DNA from: Umbilicaria muhlenbergii
Taxonomy: Eukaryota; Ascomycota; Lecanoromycetes; Umbilicariales; Umbilicariaceae
DNA: 64,000 nt
Assembly (NCBI GenBank): GCA_000611775.1
Contig: KK106981.1
Coordinates: 8,355,431-8,419,430 of the forward strand
Reading direction: 5' to 3'
Shown in pieces: positions 1 to 11,230 of this stretch. The notes under the pieces were generated by a model. It did no database searches. It was not told the origin of the DNA and saw nothing but the letters and a program-made list of their open reading frames with translations. The position numbers and the translations under genes were made by a program. Positions within the stretch are counted from its first letter, which is position 1; the number at the start of each line of letters is the position of its first letter.

Positions 1-872
1 ATTCTTCTTTTATGAAAACAGCTGAAGATCAGTAAGCCTGTCTTATTACAAATGACAAAGGACATTCTTGCTATATTAATAATTGATGTAAGTGTGAAGT
101 GCCTTTTTTTCATGACATGAGATGTTGCTACTTATCATCAGAGTCACTTCAACTCAGACATTATATCTGACATCATGATAATCAAAAAATGTGACACTAC
201 TCACATTCATGATATGATGGCACATGAGGAAGGTATACAACAACATACTTAAGATGATTGATCTCCTTCTGCAGATGAACTCACCCTTAATGATCAAGAA
301 TGTGAAACACAGTGAGTGAATATGAATGATGCTGAGAGTCTTACTCACATATCTTTATCACATGATGAAGGTGATGCATCAAATGTCAGACATAAAGATG
401 AAGAAGGATATATGTCAACACATAAGAGAGGAAAACAATGAATCATTGAAGTATTCAGGTATGTTATTTAATGTAATATATTGTTGTCTGTCTAATAAGA
501 AGCAGTGATACTGAGGAGTTAATGAATGAGAATTATGATGTGAATGAGCTGAATGATGATGAGCCTTAAGCATTATCACTTGATGTTAATCATATGAGGT
601 CACCTGCAAAGCTACAGGATGTTGCTGATGTAACTGAAGATTTAAATGAGTTATCAATTCTATCAGGTCAGCATGATAAACCACTAAACTTGAGTTTCAT
701 ACTCATGAAAACATCAATCAGCTCAAGAGCAAGACTAAGATATGTCTTAAGTAACAAGAGGCAGCTGCAAAGAAAATGATCAAGATTAAAGTCATTAAGA
801 TAGATTGATAATCTAGATCATTATAATGAATTGTTACAATGTATTAATTTCTCTGTGTCTGAATTAACCTTT

Positions 873-1069
873 CCCCGTGTCTCAAAACCACTGACAGCCA
901 TATATAAGGAGTCACGTGACCGGGATTTCACTGAGATCAAGGGATGAGACAGGACGGGACTCTCATCCTGATCTCAGAGGACAGGATTACTGCTTGATCC
1001 TGTATTCTGTTTCATCCCGTCTCATCTCTTCATCTCAGACCGGGACTCCCGTCTCAGTGATCACCCTAG
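873..1069 (+). repeat. Dispersed hAT-like repeat, copy 1
   Basis: This segment starts with CCCCGTGTCTCAAAACC and ends with GTCACCCTAG. It matches 48434-48630 along its length. The interior has GGGAC/GTCCC words in opposite orientation near the two ends and a shared GTGACCGGGAT-like inner end. GC-rich subterminal words of this kind are typical of short non-autonomous hAT elements. This copy carries more C-to-T and G-to-A differences than copy 2. The exact ends and target duplication are not resolved. Confidence 0.6.
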
Positions 1070-1399
1070 TTATCAATTTGAAGCTGTCACTGAGAACAGA
1101 GCTGTTAAAGTATCATTATTAATGAGATGACTGTTTCTGCTTCATTGTGATTGTACAAAGACTGCACCTCAACATTTAAACCCTCAAGTTGTGATTTTCA
1201 ACAGATTGTAATTATATAAAGGTTTCTTCTTCTGATTAATTACACACTCATTGTTATTCCTCTGTCTAAATCCCCTTTTCACTGAGGGTTGATTATACAG
1301 TTTTGCATTCTTTCCTTAATTTTAATTCTCTTCTTATTAACCTGTGCTTTTTCACTTCTTTCATACTTCATTTGAACATGCTGTGATGAGTTTTAAATC

Positions 1400-2330
1400 A
1401 TGCTGTGACTGTATGAAGGCTTAACCTCAATATGATATGTTTAAATGACTCAGTTTGATGATGAGTGTTCTGAGCTTCATATGATGCTCAACTGAATCAG
1501 TTAATGTGAAGTGTAAAAACACTTTTGCTTATTGTGCTGCTGCAACCTTTTTGCAGATGCATGATCATATGATGACTTCACCTCAACATTGTAATAACCT
1601 GTCATTCAGAGTAGATATATGACGCTTGATCTTTAAATTGCTTGATGACAGCTTGAGCTTTGCATATGATCAAGTGCCATCAAGCCTTTAAGTAATGATT
1701 ATATAACAGCTTCATTTCAGCAGTGAAGAATGCAGAAACACCTTTGCTTCTTGCATTACTGAAATCTTTTCACTGCTGCTGATGCAGAGCTGAGTGCTGT
1801 GATCAAGTGTCATCAGGCCTTTAAGTAATGATTGTATGACATCTTCATCTCAGCAGTGTGAAGTGCAGAAACATCTTTGCTTCTTGCATTACTGAAACCT
1901 TTTCACTGCTGCTGATGCAGAGCTGAGTACTGCTCAAGCTTCAAGTCAGAGGTTTTCCTGAGGTTTGTGACTGAATGAAGACTTCAGCTCAACATGATAA
2001 TATATCTGAAGTTATGATTTTCAGCATATTGTGACTGTATGACACTTAATCAGACTGATTAATGTGAAACTCTTACATCTTTGCTTGTTGCATTGTTGAA
2101 ACTCAAGTTGTGAGTTTTCCTGAAGGATTGTGACTGGATGAAGGCTTAAACTCAGCATGATAATACATTCAGAGTCATGATTTTCAGCATATTGTGACTG
2201 TACATACACTCAATCAGATCAGTTGATGTGAAACTTTAACACCTTTGCTTGTTGCATTGCTGAAACCTTTTCACTGAAAGATCCATATGATGTTCTCAAG
2301 GTGTGATGACAATGAGGGGAAGCTTAACAT
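1400..2330. repeat. Degenerate minisatellite, units of about 133-163 bp
   Basis: Two clear direct copies begin with GATCAAGTG at 1668 and 1801 (period 133). Another pair begins with CATGATAAT at 1993 and 2156 (period about 163). All units share words such as CTTTGCTTNTTGCAT, TGAAACCTTTTCACTG and TGTGACTGTATGA. Less clear units lie on both sides. It is a tandem array that has diverged by point changes. Confidence 0.7.
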
Positions 2331-3208
2331 CAAGCTTAACTGAGGGGTGGTTCTCAGCAAATCATGACTGGATGAAGACTTTACCTCAACATTATAGCAT
2401 GCCTGCGCAACACAGTCTGATGAAGTGCATCTCAGGTTGTGTACAGAGCTCAGTTGTTCAGACAGGATCTTCAAGTTTGAGGCAATTCTGACTGATGAGA
2501 TGAAGTGCAGTGGATCTGGCAAGTTTATTTCAACAGACCCTCAGACTGGATCATACACACACAACCTTAATTCTGAGCACTAACAAAATATTTCAATGAA
2601 CGTTCATTGGAATTAAGCCTTCTTGATAGTTTAATAAGCAGTGATTTTAATAAGTGAAATTTTAAGCTGCAGCTGTGATATTATTATATAAATACTTTTA
2701 TAAAAAGGCGTTTGATAAAATCACATGAATATATATAAATAGCAAGGATATTGTTATGAAAAAGAAAAAAGTAATTATCAGGTGCCTGCTGAGCAGCTGT
2801 TGAGTAATCATCAAGCACACTAAGTCAAGAATAAAAGAATATATTAGCAAGCAATTATATAATTAACTTCTTCACTCATTGAGCTCCTTCTTCCTCAGCA
2901 GTCAGTGGGCTTTAAAACTATAAGTCTATGAGCAATTTCCAAGTTCAATTCCTACGAGTCAAGCAGCAGGCGTAAAACCATATTAAACTGACAAGAAAAC
3001 CAGCCAAAAAACCCCTGTAAGCCCACCCCCACACTGTCTCCACATGCCAAGGAACTAATATTAGATACGCTGGATACGTTGTAAGCAACAGAGACGGAGC
3101 CATGGTTCTTCTATAGCCGTAACCGAGAGTCACAGGCGGCGGTTAATCAAAGTTGTGATAAGACATTACGTGCAATCAAACGCAAGACGCAGACTTCCAT
3201 CCTTTTTC

Positions 3209-5335
3209 ATGGAGCATCTTGTCGACGAAAAAGAGCTTGAGCTTTTGCAAGCCAGCATCACTCAGATACCTTGGCTGGGATTTGATCATGACGTCAATGA
3301 TCATGCAGTTGTTGCATTCGCCAAATATCCCTTCCTGCGCGGATGGACTGTCGATGAGATTGAACAACTTTGGCGCGGCACTGACCCTGTGCGGGATGAC
3401 CGTACATGTTTGGCCATGCTGCAGAGCTGGCTGGTGTTTGGCTTCCTAGAGGCGGCTTTTGGTCAACGATTCCCTTCGGCGCTGTTTGTCTTCAGCGAAT
3501 TGGAAGGTCCCGTCGTTCGCACCACGCAGCTCAGACTGACCCTTGATCTCGATGCTACGTTCGGACGAAGGCCCAGTGAGCATGACTTGCAGCATTCTAG
3601 GTCTTGTCTGAACGAGTTGCACTCTTGGTATTGGCGCCTGAGGGAGCACAGTCGCCGGCAAAACTCCTCAGGCTTGTTCCGTTCGCCGGATTTCCATATC
3701 GTTATGCGCTTGGTAGTCCTCGTCGCTGAAACCATCCACCTGAACAATACCTGCTACACTTCACGTTGGGAGCAGTGGAACACTGGGATGAATTGGTTTC
3801 ACACCATCACCAACCAACAAAGACTCTCCGATAGATTACGAGGTAGAGGGTGGTGTCCATCTCTGAAAGATCTGTTCGAGGCCTATGGGTTGGCTTTCTC
3901 CGAGTATGCGAGCTTCCTCAATCCAACCGATCGGAATATTGAAAGGCACAATGCCTGCCTGGAGACCGAAAAATGCCGGGCAGCCAACGTTGATGTCGCG
4001 ACCACACGAGCCAAACACGTTTCAAGAGACTTTGAAGCCTGCGCTTGCGACTTTATCCAACCACCTCTAGACCAGATCATTAACGCCTTGGAAGCTGGAA
4101 AGATCCCTCTTATTGATTCAACCAAGTTCCTGTCCTCTTCAGCCGACAATTCATCTTCAATCGTCGTGGCGTGGCAGCCTCGTATGACGTTCGTGGCATT
4201 CTCTCATGTGTGGATGGACGGGCTGGGGAGTGACACTGATCATGGTCTCCCTACGTGCCAGGTGAAGGTGCTCAAAAGTCACGCAGGCATGGTCACGGCA
4301 AGCCCTCTAATCTGGATCGACGCCCTCTGTATCCCTGGTGCAGGGTACGCTAGGAAACTTGCCATCCAGTTGATGGGTCACGTCTATAAGCAGGCCTCTG
4401 CGACCATAATACTTGATGCCGGTCTGCAGTCCTACGACCTCCGGCTGGATAGCTCCCTGCCAGAGTTAGGCGTCCGTTTGCTTACCTCGAACTGGATGCA
4501 TCGCCTCTGGACTCTGCCAGAATGCTTGCTTGCGCAGTGTCCGTTCGTGGCTTTCCGAAACAATCTCTGTCCTTTGGGCGACTTCCTTAATAGACTATTC
4601 CGACAAATAAAGTACCCAATTGAATACAGAGTCTACGGAACCTTGTTCAAACTTGTCGGCGGTACAAGGCCGCGAATGCCCACCATAGGCTCCGTGCAGC
4701 GACTGCTCTCACGAAGGGATAGCAGCAAACCTAGAGACGAAGCACTAGCTATTGCGCCGCTGCTCAATATCGAACCCTCTAACTTGACTGATCTCCAGGA
4801 CGACGACCGGATGATTGAGTTCTGGCGATTAGTGCACAGGGTACCGCGCAACGTGATTTTCCTCACCTGTACCCGGCTAGAACGACTAGGGTACACCTGG
4901 GCACCGCGGTCCTTGATGTCTATCTGGTTCGGGGCACAGATGGACACAGCCACACCGGATGCTATCGTTACCCAAACTGGTCTTCGTGCCACCTTCCTCG
5001 TGTATATTTTCAAGCAACAAGAAACCGCAATAGCTTCGCTAAGCTACATCTCAGATACCGCCACGGAGCAGTCCATCGCCGTCTCGGTTATCGGCTTCTC
5101 CGAACCCTTTCGATATGATGCTATCGTGGCATTGGAGCGGCCACGGCAAGCCTCAGCCCGCGTTCATGCCGTGACGCTACTTGCAGCGCCGTCAGACGAA
5201 ATAGGGCCGCCTCAGTACACATACGGTCACCCACTCTTTCTAGATCTTATCGAGTCACCAGTGGCCCATGTTGACGATGAGCAGCAGCGCTTGTATTTAT
5301 GCACTAGCCGACACCTAGAAATTGTGATTGCTTGA
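3209..5335 (+). CDS. HET-domain protein (heterokaryon incompatibility family)
   Basis: This single-exon gene encodes about 708 residues from the first in-frame ATG; the frame opens further upstream only with a GTG. The HET domain lies in the middle of the protein. It shows the block AFSHVWMDGLG near residue 330, WIDALCIP near 369, a run of RKLAIQLMGHVYKQA, and SNWMHRLWTLPEC near 430. In the family, HET domains take part in non-self recognition and regulated cell death after fusion of unlike hyphae; a signalling role here is inference. The long N-terminal part (about 320 residues) has no domain I recognise. The gene sits about 300 bp inside the edge of the CpG-poor repeat region, yet its frame is intact and its composition is normal. 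An unannotated upstream exon is possible. Confidence 0.88.
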   Translation: MEHLVDEKELELLQASITQIPWLGFDHDVNDHAVVAFAKYPFLRGWTVDEIEQLWRGTDPVRDDRTCLAMLQSWLVFGFLEAAFGQRFPSALFVFSELEGPVVRTTQLRLTLDLDATFGRRPSEHDLQHSRSCLNELHSWYWRLREHSRRQNSSGLFRSPDFHIVMRLVVLVAETIHLNNTCYTSRWEQWNTGMNWFHTITNQQRLSDRLRGRGWCPSLKDLFEAYGLAFSEYASFLNPTDRNIERHNACLETEKCRAANVDVATTRAKHVSRDFEACACDFIQPPLDQIINALEAGKIPLIDSTKFLSSSADNSSSIVVAWQPRMTFVAFSHVWMDGLGSDTDHGLPTCQVKVLKSHAGMVTASPLIWIDALCIPGAGYARKLAIQLMGHVYKQASATIILDAGLQSYDLRLDSSLPELGVRLLTSNWMHRLWTLPECLLAQCPFVAFRNNLCPLGDFLNRLFRQIKYPIEYRVYGTLFKLVGGTRPRMPTIGSVQRLLSRRDSSKPRDEALAIAPLLNIEPSNLTDLQDDDRMIEFWRLVHRVPRNVIFLTCTRLERLGYTWAPRSLMSIWFGAQMDTATPDAIVTQTGLRATFLVYIFKQQETAIASLSYISDTATEQSIAVSVIGFSEPFRYDAIVALERPRQASARVHAVTLLAAPSDEIGPPQYTYGHPLFLDLIESPVAHVDDEQQRLYLCTSRHLEIVIA

Positions 5336-5510
5336 TCAGACATAGATGGGTATCGAGAGATGCTTCTGCCGCCGCTGGCAAAACAGAAAATCCCTCGCGG
5401 TTGAGAGCAGCAGAAAATAAACAATAATAGCCTATCCGTCTCAACGTCGAATACAGGCTTACTGAAACTACGTGAGATATGCATCAAAGTGCACGTGGGA
5501 CTTGACTATT

Positions 5511-5610
5511 GTGAGGCGGTTTTCTATATTAAATACCAGGACGAAGGGTGTTAGGGCTTAAGTGAGGTGCGTTTCTATATAAAATATCAGGATGAAGGGT
5601 GTTAAAGTCT
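5511..5610. repeat. Two-copy direct repeat, period 51 bp
   Basis: Two adjacent copies begin with GTGAGG at 5511 and 5562. They share TTTCTATAT, AATA(C/T)CAGGA and GAAGGGTGTTA. The repeat lies in the 346-bp spacer between the HET gene and the downstream minus-strand gene, where I see nothing else. Confidence 0.75.
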
Positions 5611-5681
5611 CATATTCTTTGAGGTCTTCTACAATGTCAGACTCATTAGCATCAAACTCCCAATCCTCCCTCTCTCTCTTT

Positions 5682-6350
5682 TTACCACTTTGAAAATAGC
5701 AGATATGTTACCAAGGCAATCACACCAGTAATAGTCGACGCCTCTTGACATGTAGGTCTTTGCCGGAGGGAGCCAGCGTTCGCTTTTGGGGTTGAGGAAA
5801 CTACTGGTGTCGTTATCGTCGTAGCTGAAGGAGGAATCGTGGCGCTATCGCTCGGACTAGACGTAGTGGTACTCAAAGGCGTGGAAGCGTTGGTGGATGT
5901 GCCATTTTGGTCACAGCCCTGACTAGTCGTTATTCTATATGTACGATTGCTCAAGTTGGAGTCTGTTGATGCTTACCAGAGGATAGAACGTCGAGCCGTT
6001 CTTCGCAGTTACAGAGACACATTCGGCAGTGCACTGCCCGTCGCCAGCGCCTGGGTACGACTCCCAACATATAGCGTCGCGGTATTGTTCGTTGAGACTA
6101 TTGTAGGTTAGACTGGCATTCCTTGATTGAGCTGCTGCGTTTCTTACTTATCCATACAATTCCCAGGGCAGGCTCGGCCGTACGGATAGAAGCACCGAAA
6201 AATAATATCACCCGAACAAAAGGCTGTGTTTGCGGCCGTGCAATTCGGCCAATCCGAGGAAGCATCTGCGGCGCATCCCTGTGATCTGACTCGGCTTGCA
6301 GTGAAGAAAGCGATCAGAATGAGGTTGTGAATACCAGGCCTGGACTTCAT
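5682..6350 (-). CDS. Small secreted cysteine-rich, Ser/Thr-rich protein
   Basis: I model three exons, 6350-6148, 6097-5977 and 5918-5682, giving 186 residues; introns start with GTAAGA and GTAAGC, end with AG, and keep frame. The N-terminus is a signal peptide (hydrophobic LILIAFFTA, then RVRSQ). The mature part has about ten cysteines, with segments such as DWPNCTAANTAFCSG, GRACPGNCMD and GDGQCTAECVSV. A Ser/Thr/Pro-rich linker follows (about residues 110-155). The C-terminus is hydrophobic (GVIALVTYLLF), which could be a membrane anchor or GPI signal. It is probably a cell-surface or wall protein. I do not recognise the Cys-rich domain as a named family. The exact splice choice at the second acceptor is inferred, because nearer AGs bring a stop. 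Confidence 0.75.
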
Positions 6351-6787
6351 CGCGTCTGCGCAACAGCTTGTGAAAAAGTATCGGCATTTAAAGGAGCCTT
6401 CGTGAATGAGAGGGAATGTGAATACTCACGACGCGGAATCGGGCAGGCTAGAGCAATGGTTAGCGGGCCTTGCCCATTTTAGTTGCGGTGTTCTTATTTG
6501 GGCGTCCTTTGCCAAGCGAAAACAAGCCGCTGCGCGAATTTATACCAATCAGGTGTGTTTCCCACCCCCTTTCTTTCTTTTTCCGTTAATCATGCCTAAT
6601 AAATGAACTATTATTAGGGGCGGGGCACTATTGCAATGGCTGGCTGTGTATTGCTACCTAATCAAGATCACGGAGACCAGTTTCCAAGGTTTGGCCTACC
6701 TCCACGTCTCTCCACATCGTTGTGCGGCATGATCATACTTCCTTCAGTCTCGGTCCAGCAGGCACAGTAGACCTTGCCAATTTCAAC
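6351..6787. other. Divergent intergenic region
   Basis: This 437-bp spacer lies between the ATG of the secreted Cys-rich gene (minus) and the membrane-protein gene (plus). It should contain both promoters. I see a pyrimidine-rich stretch near 6560-6590 but no motif I can name. Confidence 0.5.
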
Positions 6788-9268
6788 ATGAGCCATCAAG
6801 CTGCAAATGAAGAGAGAGCCATGGGACAACGCTCAGGCTTGGCCATGAGCCATGGACTTCGCTCAGACAGTGTAGTGTCTGTCGACCACTTTGATATCTC
6901 GCCCCCTGACCATTCCATGGCGGAAACCCGACAACCACCAGATATTGTAGACACTCAGCCTTCGTTACCTACAGAAAGACGAGAGCATTCGCAGTCCACC
7001 GATGATGGGGATGACGAGCAAACGCCTGCTGTGGATCCGGCCACTACAGCAGCTAGCAATCTCCTCGAAAAAAGCACCTATCAATCACCATGGAGACCAC
7101 CATTCTCTTTATGCGATAGATTTGGATGGCTTGCAATGACCACTCTCATTTCAGCGACGGCGTTGATACTTGGAGCACTCGGGTTCTTGTGGTTCCTGTG
7201 GAAAGCGGACCATAGCAACAAGACTTGGCACCGCATCGCTGTCAGAGATTGGATAACGCGGGCAGTCGCCCTTTCGTCTATCGTCCTACGTACTTCGATT
7301 TCAATGCAAGCAAGCACAGCAACATCGATGCTTGCCGGCCTTGCTCTTGAGAACACTCAGATTCTAATACTCCACCTGGCGTCTGTGTCAACAATGCGAA
7401 ACGCCAACGCCGGGCCCTACATGCTTGCATGGCTGATGCTCAAAGCCTTCGTAAAAGATCCGAGTCGCTGGCACAGGCTTTTGTTACCCGCGCTGGTCGT
7501 AGTCCTGGTTATCACATCATTTCTCACGCAGTTCACCTCCACGACCCTACTGTCAGACCTGAAACCCGCCACAATTCCGGGACACAATTCCACTACCACC
7601 ACTGCGACGCATTTCCGCTATGATGCTAATGACTCTATACCTTGGATTCCACGAGGGACAGTCTGGACAAAAAAGCCCCCTTTCTATCCGGCTTTCGCCG
7701 AGTATCACGAAGATCCGAGTGGTCCTCAAACCGACAACAGTGACACGGGCCTGACCTTGCGAGCTTTTCTCCCCTTATCCGGACAGGACACATGCTCTAT
7801 GCTTCGGAACTTTTCTGGTCTAGCGACCGTGCTCGACTCAAGGGTACAATGCATACGTCCACAGTTGATGATGGAGAAGGCGCATTACACTCCTGGAGCA
7901 TTTGCACTCACAGGGCTAATCTCCAGCAATGGCAGACAAGGTTCAAACTTTTCCTGCGTGCTACCGGAGTTCAACTTTCGTGAAGATGGCAGTGTGCCAG
8001 AAGAGTGGCAGATATCTATCACATACTTAGAAGCCTTCGTGAATGCGTCTTTGGCACCTGTGCAGAGTGAATTCCAGACACCTGCGTCCTCGACACAGTA
8101 CGGAATGACTTTCGTTGTGGTAAACCTTACCAAGGGGACAATTCCCGAATGGACAAGGGTGCTGGGTACTGACAGCAGTGAGTTTGGGACGTTTGGAAGC
8201 CCCGGTGCAGCTCCTCTTTACTACAGCAATCGACGCGAATGGCTCGATCTTCTTTTCACAAAGAATGCATCGCTGGTCATGAGCGTTAGCATATGCTATG
8301 CATCATACGATACAACAATATTAGCAATTGAGGCCTCGAGTAATACAAACAGGACGGAGCCTGTCGCGACTTACGACGTGCAAAGCCAAAGTTATGATTA
8401 CTCCAACGTTCGTTTGCAGCTTGGGCAGCCTTCCCCAGGACATGCGAATCCATCACCAAATGATCGAGGCGTGCTTTCGATAGCGAAAAGAAGCTCTTGG
8501 AAGCCAGGTATCGGGGACTACCCAAATGCAAGTTGGGTACAAAACGCAGTGACGTTGAACGTGGATGGAGATCCTGTCGAGTATGAGACAGCAAGTTCGA
8601 CTGGAACCAACCTCACGGCATATCTTTATGACGGGAGAAATCCTGCGGGGGCATGGCCGGGAGAGGCGAGAATCGGCACTGATCCCTCGACAATAGCTTT
8701 GTTTCAACAAATTCTGAAGGAGCAAGGCAGCATAGCTTTCGTGATTCAGTCTGTATTGACTGTCTTTACTGGCATGACCTACTATGATCAACTTCAGCAA
8801 TTCAACAATGTCGATGACATCAACACAACCGCGTTCATCCTTGTCAGTCGCCCGTCCTCGGTGCGCGGGATCACTGCAGTAACAGTCGTTGTGTCTGTGC
8901 ATCTGCTACTCATTGCAACGGTCATTCAGCGTTTTATATCCCAATCGACGCTTTCAACAATCGGCAACGCTTGGCAAACAATCGCCCAGATACGACACGC
9001 GGGAGGTGATACGGAAACACTGATTCAGAACGCAGCCTTAGCGACGGATGGCAAAATTGAAGAGAGGGTCAAAGAGCAACGATGGAAACGTCGACTTGCA
9101 GGTCTAACCCTTTCAGAAGATCTTACCAGCGTCGAGCTTATACATCGAGACTCTCCGGGAGGACTGGCCAAAATGATGAAGAATGCGAGATACCGAAGAC
9201 ATCGATTGATACGCCAACGACTGGACAGCCGTCGAAAGGGCAATTCTGGAGGCTCAAGCAAAGAGTAG
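6788..9268 (+). CDS. Large multi-pass membrane protein of unknown function
   Basis: This single exon encodes about 826 residues from the first in-frame ATG; the frame extends 22 codons further upstream from a GTG. The first 100 residues are polar and probably disordered. A membrane segment (WLAMTTLISATALILGALG) begins near residue 114. Two or three more hydrophobic segments follow, including LLLPALVVVLVITSFL. A long region of about 450 residues with many N-glycosylation sequons (NSTT, NGTS-like) looks extracytoplasmic. A last membrane segment, AVTVVVSVHLLLIATVI, comes near residue 720 and a basic tail ends the protein. This layout is common in uncharacterised plasma-membrane proteins of filamentous ascomycetes. 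I cannot assign a function. Confidence 0.75.
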   Translation: MSHQAANEERAMGQRSGLAMSHGLRSDSVVSVDHFDISPPDHSMAETRQPPDIVDTQPSLPTERREHSQSTDDGDDEQTPAVDPATTAASNLLEKSTYQSPWRPPFSLCDRFGWLAMTTLISATALILGALGFLWFLWKADHSNKTWHRIAVRDWITRAVALSSIVLRTSISMQASTATSMLAGLALENTQILILHLASVSTMRNANAGPYMLAWLMLKAFVKDPSRWHRLLLPALVVVLVITSFLTQFTSTTLLSDLKPATIPGHNSTTTTATHFRYDANDSIPWIPRGTVWTKKPPFYPAFAEYHEDPSGPQTDNSDTGLTLRAFLPLSGQDTCSMLRNFSGLATVLDSRVQCIRPQLMMEKAHYTPGAFALTGLISSNGRQGSNFSCVLPEFNFREDGSVPEEWQISITYLEAFVNASLAPVQSEFQTPASSTQYGMTFVVVNLTKGTIPEWTRVLGTDSSEFGTFGSPGAAPLYYSNRREWLDLLFTKNASLVMSVSICYASYDTTILAIEASSNTNRTEPVATYDVQSQSYDYSNVRLQLGQPSPGHANPSPNDRGVLSIAKRSSWKPGIGDYPNASWVQNAVTLNVDGDPVEYETASSTGTNLTAYLYDGRNPAGAWPGEARIGTDPSTIALFQQILKEQGSIAFVIQSVLTVFTGMTYYDQLQQFNNVDDINTTAFILVSRPSSVRGITAVTVVVSVHLLLIATVIQRFISQSTLSTIGNAWQTIAQIRHAGGDTETLIQNAALATDGKIEERVKEQRWKRRLAGLTLSEDLTSVELIHRDSPGGLAKMMKNARYRRHRLIRQRLDSRRKGNSGGSSKE

Positions 9269-11230
9269 TCGGAGCCGTCGCGAGCTACATGAAGCTTTAC
9301 AACAAGAGCCTCAAGCCCTGCCCTTCCTCTTCGTTGCTCACTCTTCGAAACCTTTCAGGGCACAGAAGATACATGCACGTTTGTCTTCTAGCACCGGATC
9401 ATGCCATTATGATTTATAAGAACCGAAAATGCTCAAGATTAATTCACATTGAATAAGAGTCGAGATACCGCATTTCTGTTAGCAAGCGGCGCAGTGTTTT
9501 AGTTTAACGATGCTGTATTCTGGTATGTGGAGGTCATCTCCTACGTTTTGTTATCGAGAACGATTTTTGGATTGAAAAATGATTGCAGCTTAATCTCGTG
9601 GACACTCAAAGCCTCGTTATATGAGGGTTGTCCCCTGTATAACCGCCTAACCGTAACCTAGGCCTTTTTCCTCCTTGATGAGATTCGGTACACAGGGCGC
9701 AGTAGTGTCCGCTGACGGTTTGATTTAGTGACCTAGATTTTGCTGGATTATTGATTGATCCAGTTCTTCCGAGCGGATCTTGTGCACTGACAAGGTATCG
9801 CGAGACGTATGCAACCATGGACTCACATACCGGGAGAAACTCAGTAACTCACCGTGAGCTTCAATACCGTCAACAAATGGTTGGCCGCTAAAATACATCT
9901 CCTAGTCACCGACTTTTTCTGTCGCATCGCGCGTCTGTACGAAACGTTCTCCTAGGTGCTTCAAATAATCTGGTAGGAGCCCCAACCTAAAAACACACAT
10001 CAAACTTCAACCCTTCATTCATGAACAGTTTGAAACTCAGAAAACAACCTCCTATCTTCTATACTTAGTAACGTTAACTAGTAAATATGCTTAGCATTTT
10101 TATCTCTCTACTCCTCTTATACTTTCGACCTCTCGCCATTTGGCTACCCTCATCAGCTCCATAACCAACCCTACCAAATCTATCCGTCTCCAACAACACA
10201 AATCTTTCTTTGGAGTTTGATCCAAAAGGATTGGTAGTCCTCCATATTCCTGATACCGATACCGCCCTCAAGTTCCTTCCGCACGAGTTCCTACCAGCTA
10301 GCGCTCTCAAGCATCTGCTCGAAGACACCGTCGAACGCGTCAACACCCAAATCGCAGCCCACAGTGAAGCAGGCTTCGGCCCATCGGACGAACGTCGTTT
10401 ACAAATTCTTGCATTCTGTACATCATCGCCTCGTTATCTTCATTCCATCTCATAAATCTGACTAGTAAGCGGGGCACTGTTGGAGGTCGTATGTAACATA
10501 ATAGGTTGGGTTCCTATCGGCGCTACTTTTGTGGTCCAAGTGTGTCATTGCGACCTTTTTGGCACGATTAGCTGGCTTCTCCGCTCGCAGAGCTTCTATG
10601 TTCCTTAGCAGTCAGTCATTCTAGCAACCATAGACTTATGCACGCTTCTAAAGTCCCATTTGCGTGAGTTGAGCATCTATCGAACGCTCATCGAGCACTC
10701 GACAAGGCCTACAGTCGCTCGACGCCCTCATGGCCCTGTCGCAGCACCCTATGAGCGCGCCGGCCCTTTCGGCCAGCCGCTCACAGCAGTGAAAGAAATT
10801 TAATCATGATGAAGAATTAATCAAGTTATGAAAAGCACAAAGTTTCAATCATGATGAATTAAGTGATGAAAGTACGGCAGCCTAAATCCCAGCTGTAATG
10901 AATCACTAACCCAAGTGTGCAGCGCAGAATGTGAAGGAAAAAACCTGACCCTAACCTGAGACTCAAGGAGCGAAAAAGGCCCTCTAATGTAGGAATAAAA
11001 GATTTCAGCTTGGATTCAACACGTAATGAGCTAGGAGTAGAAAGCACCCTTCAATGTTTCCGACAAAATAAGGCGCTGCCAGGTTTCAGCCGTCGCAGAT
11101 AAGGCTTCGGGCAGGCAGCCACACCATGTCTAGGGCCTTGTAGTTAGGCCATCCCAATTGCTACAGTGTTCCTTCAGGTGGCACGGCTAGTTAATCGCTC
11201 CTTTCTATCACGACAACCATGGGATGAATA
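9269..11230. other. Intergenic region with a possible gene fragment
   Basis: Nothing convincing covers this 1.96-kb stretch. An open frame at about 10169-10455 (plus) lacks an ATG but looks protein-like in part (LVVLHIPDTDTALKFLP, LLEDTVERVNTQI). It could be a leftover exon of a lost gene or chance. A short AT-rich, CpG-free patch at about 10795-10870 (repeated TCATGATGAA words) resembles the mutated repeats elsewhere in the window. Confidence 0.45.

Larger units (their letters stand above)
1..2900. repeat. AT-rich, CpG-depleted decayed repeat region
   Basis: This stretch has almost no CpG and is full of TGATGA/TCATCA-like words, so TpG and CpA are abundant. That composition is very different from the genes that start at about 3.2 kb. 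I see no credible coding region: the open frames are short and have no recognisable domains. It contains a minisatellite (about 1400-2330) and a roughly 200-bp dispersed repeat (873-1069) whose second copy lies inside the LTR element at 48434-48630. It is best read as old transposon DNA degraded by C-to-T mutation. Confidence 0.7.
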
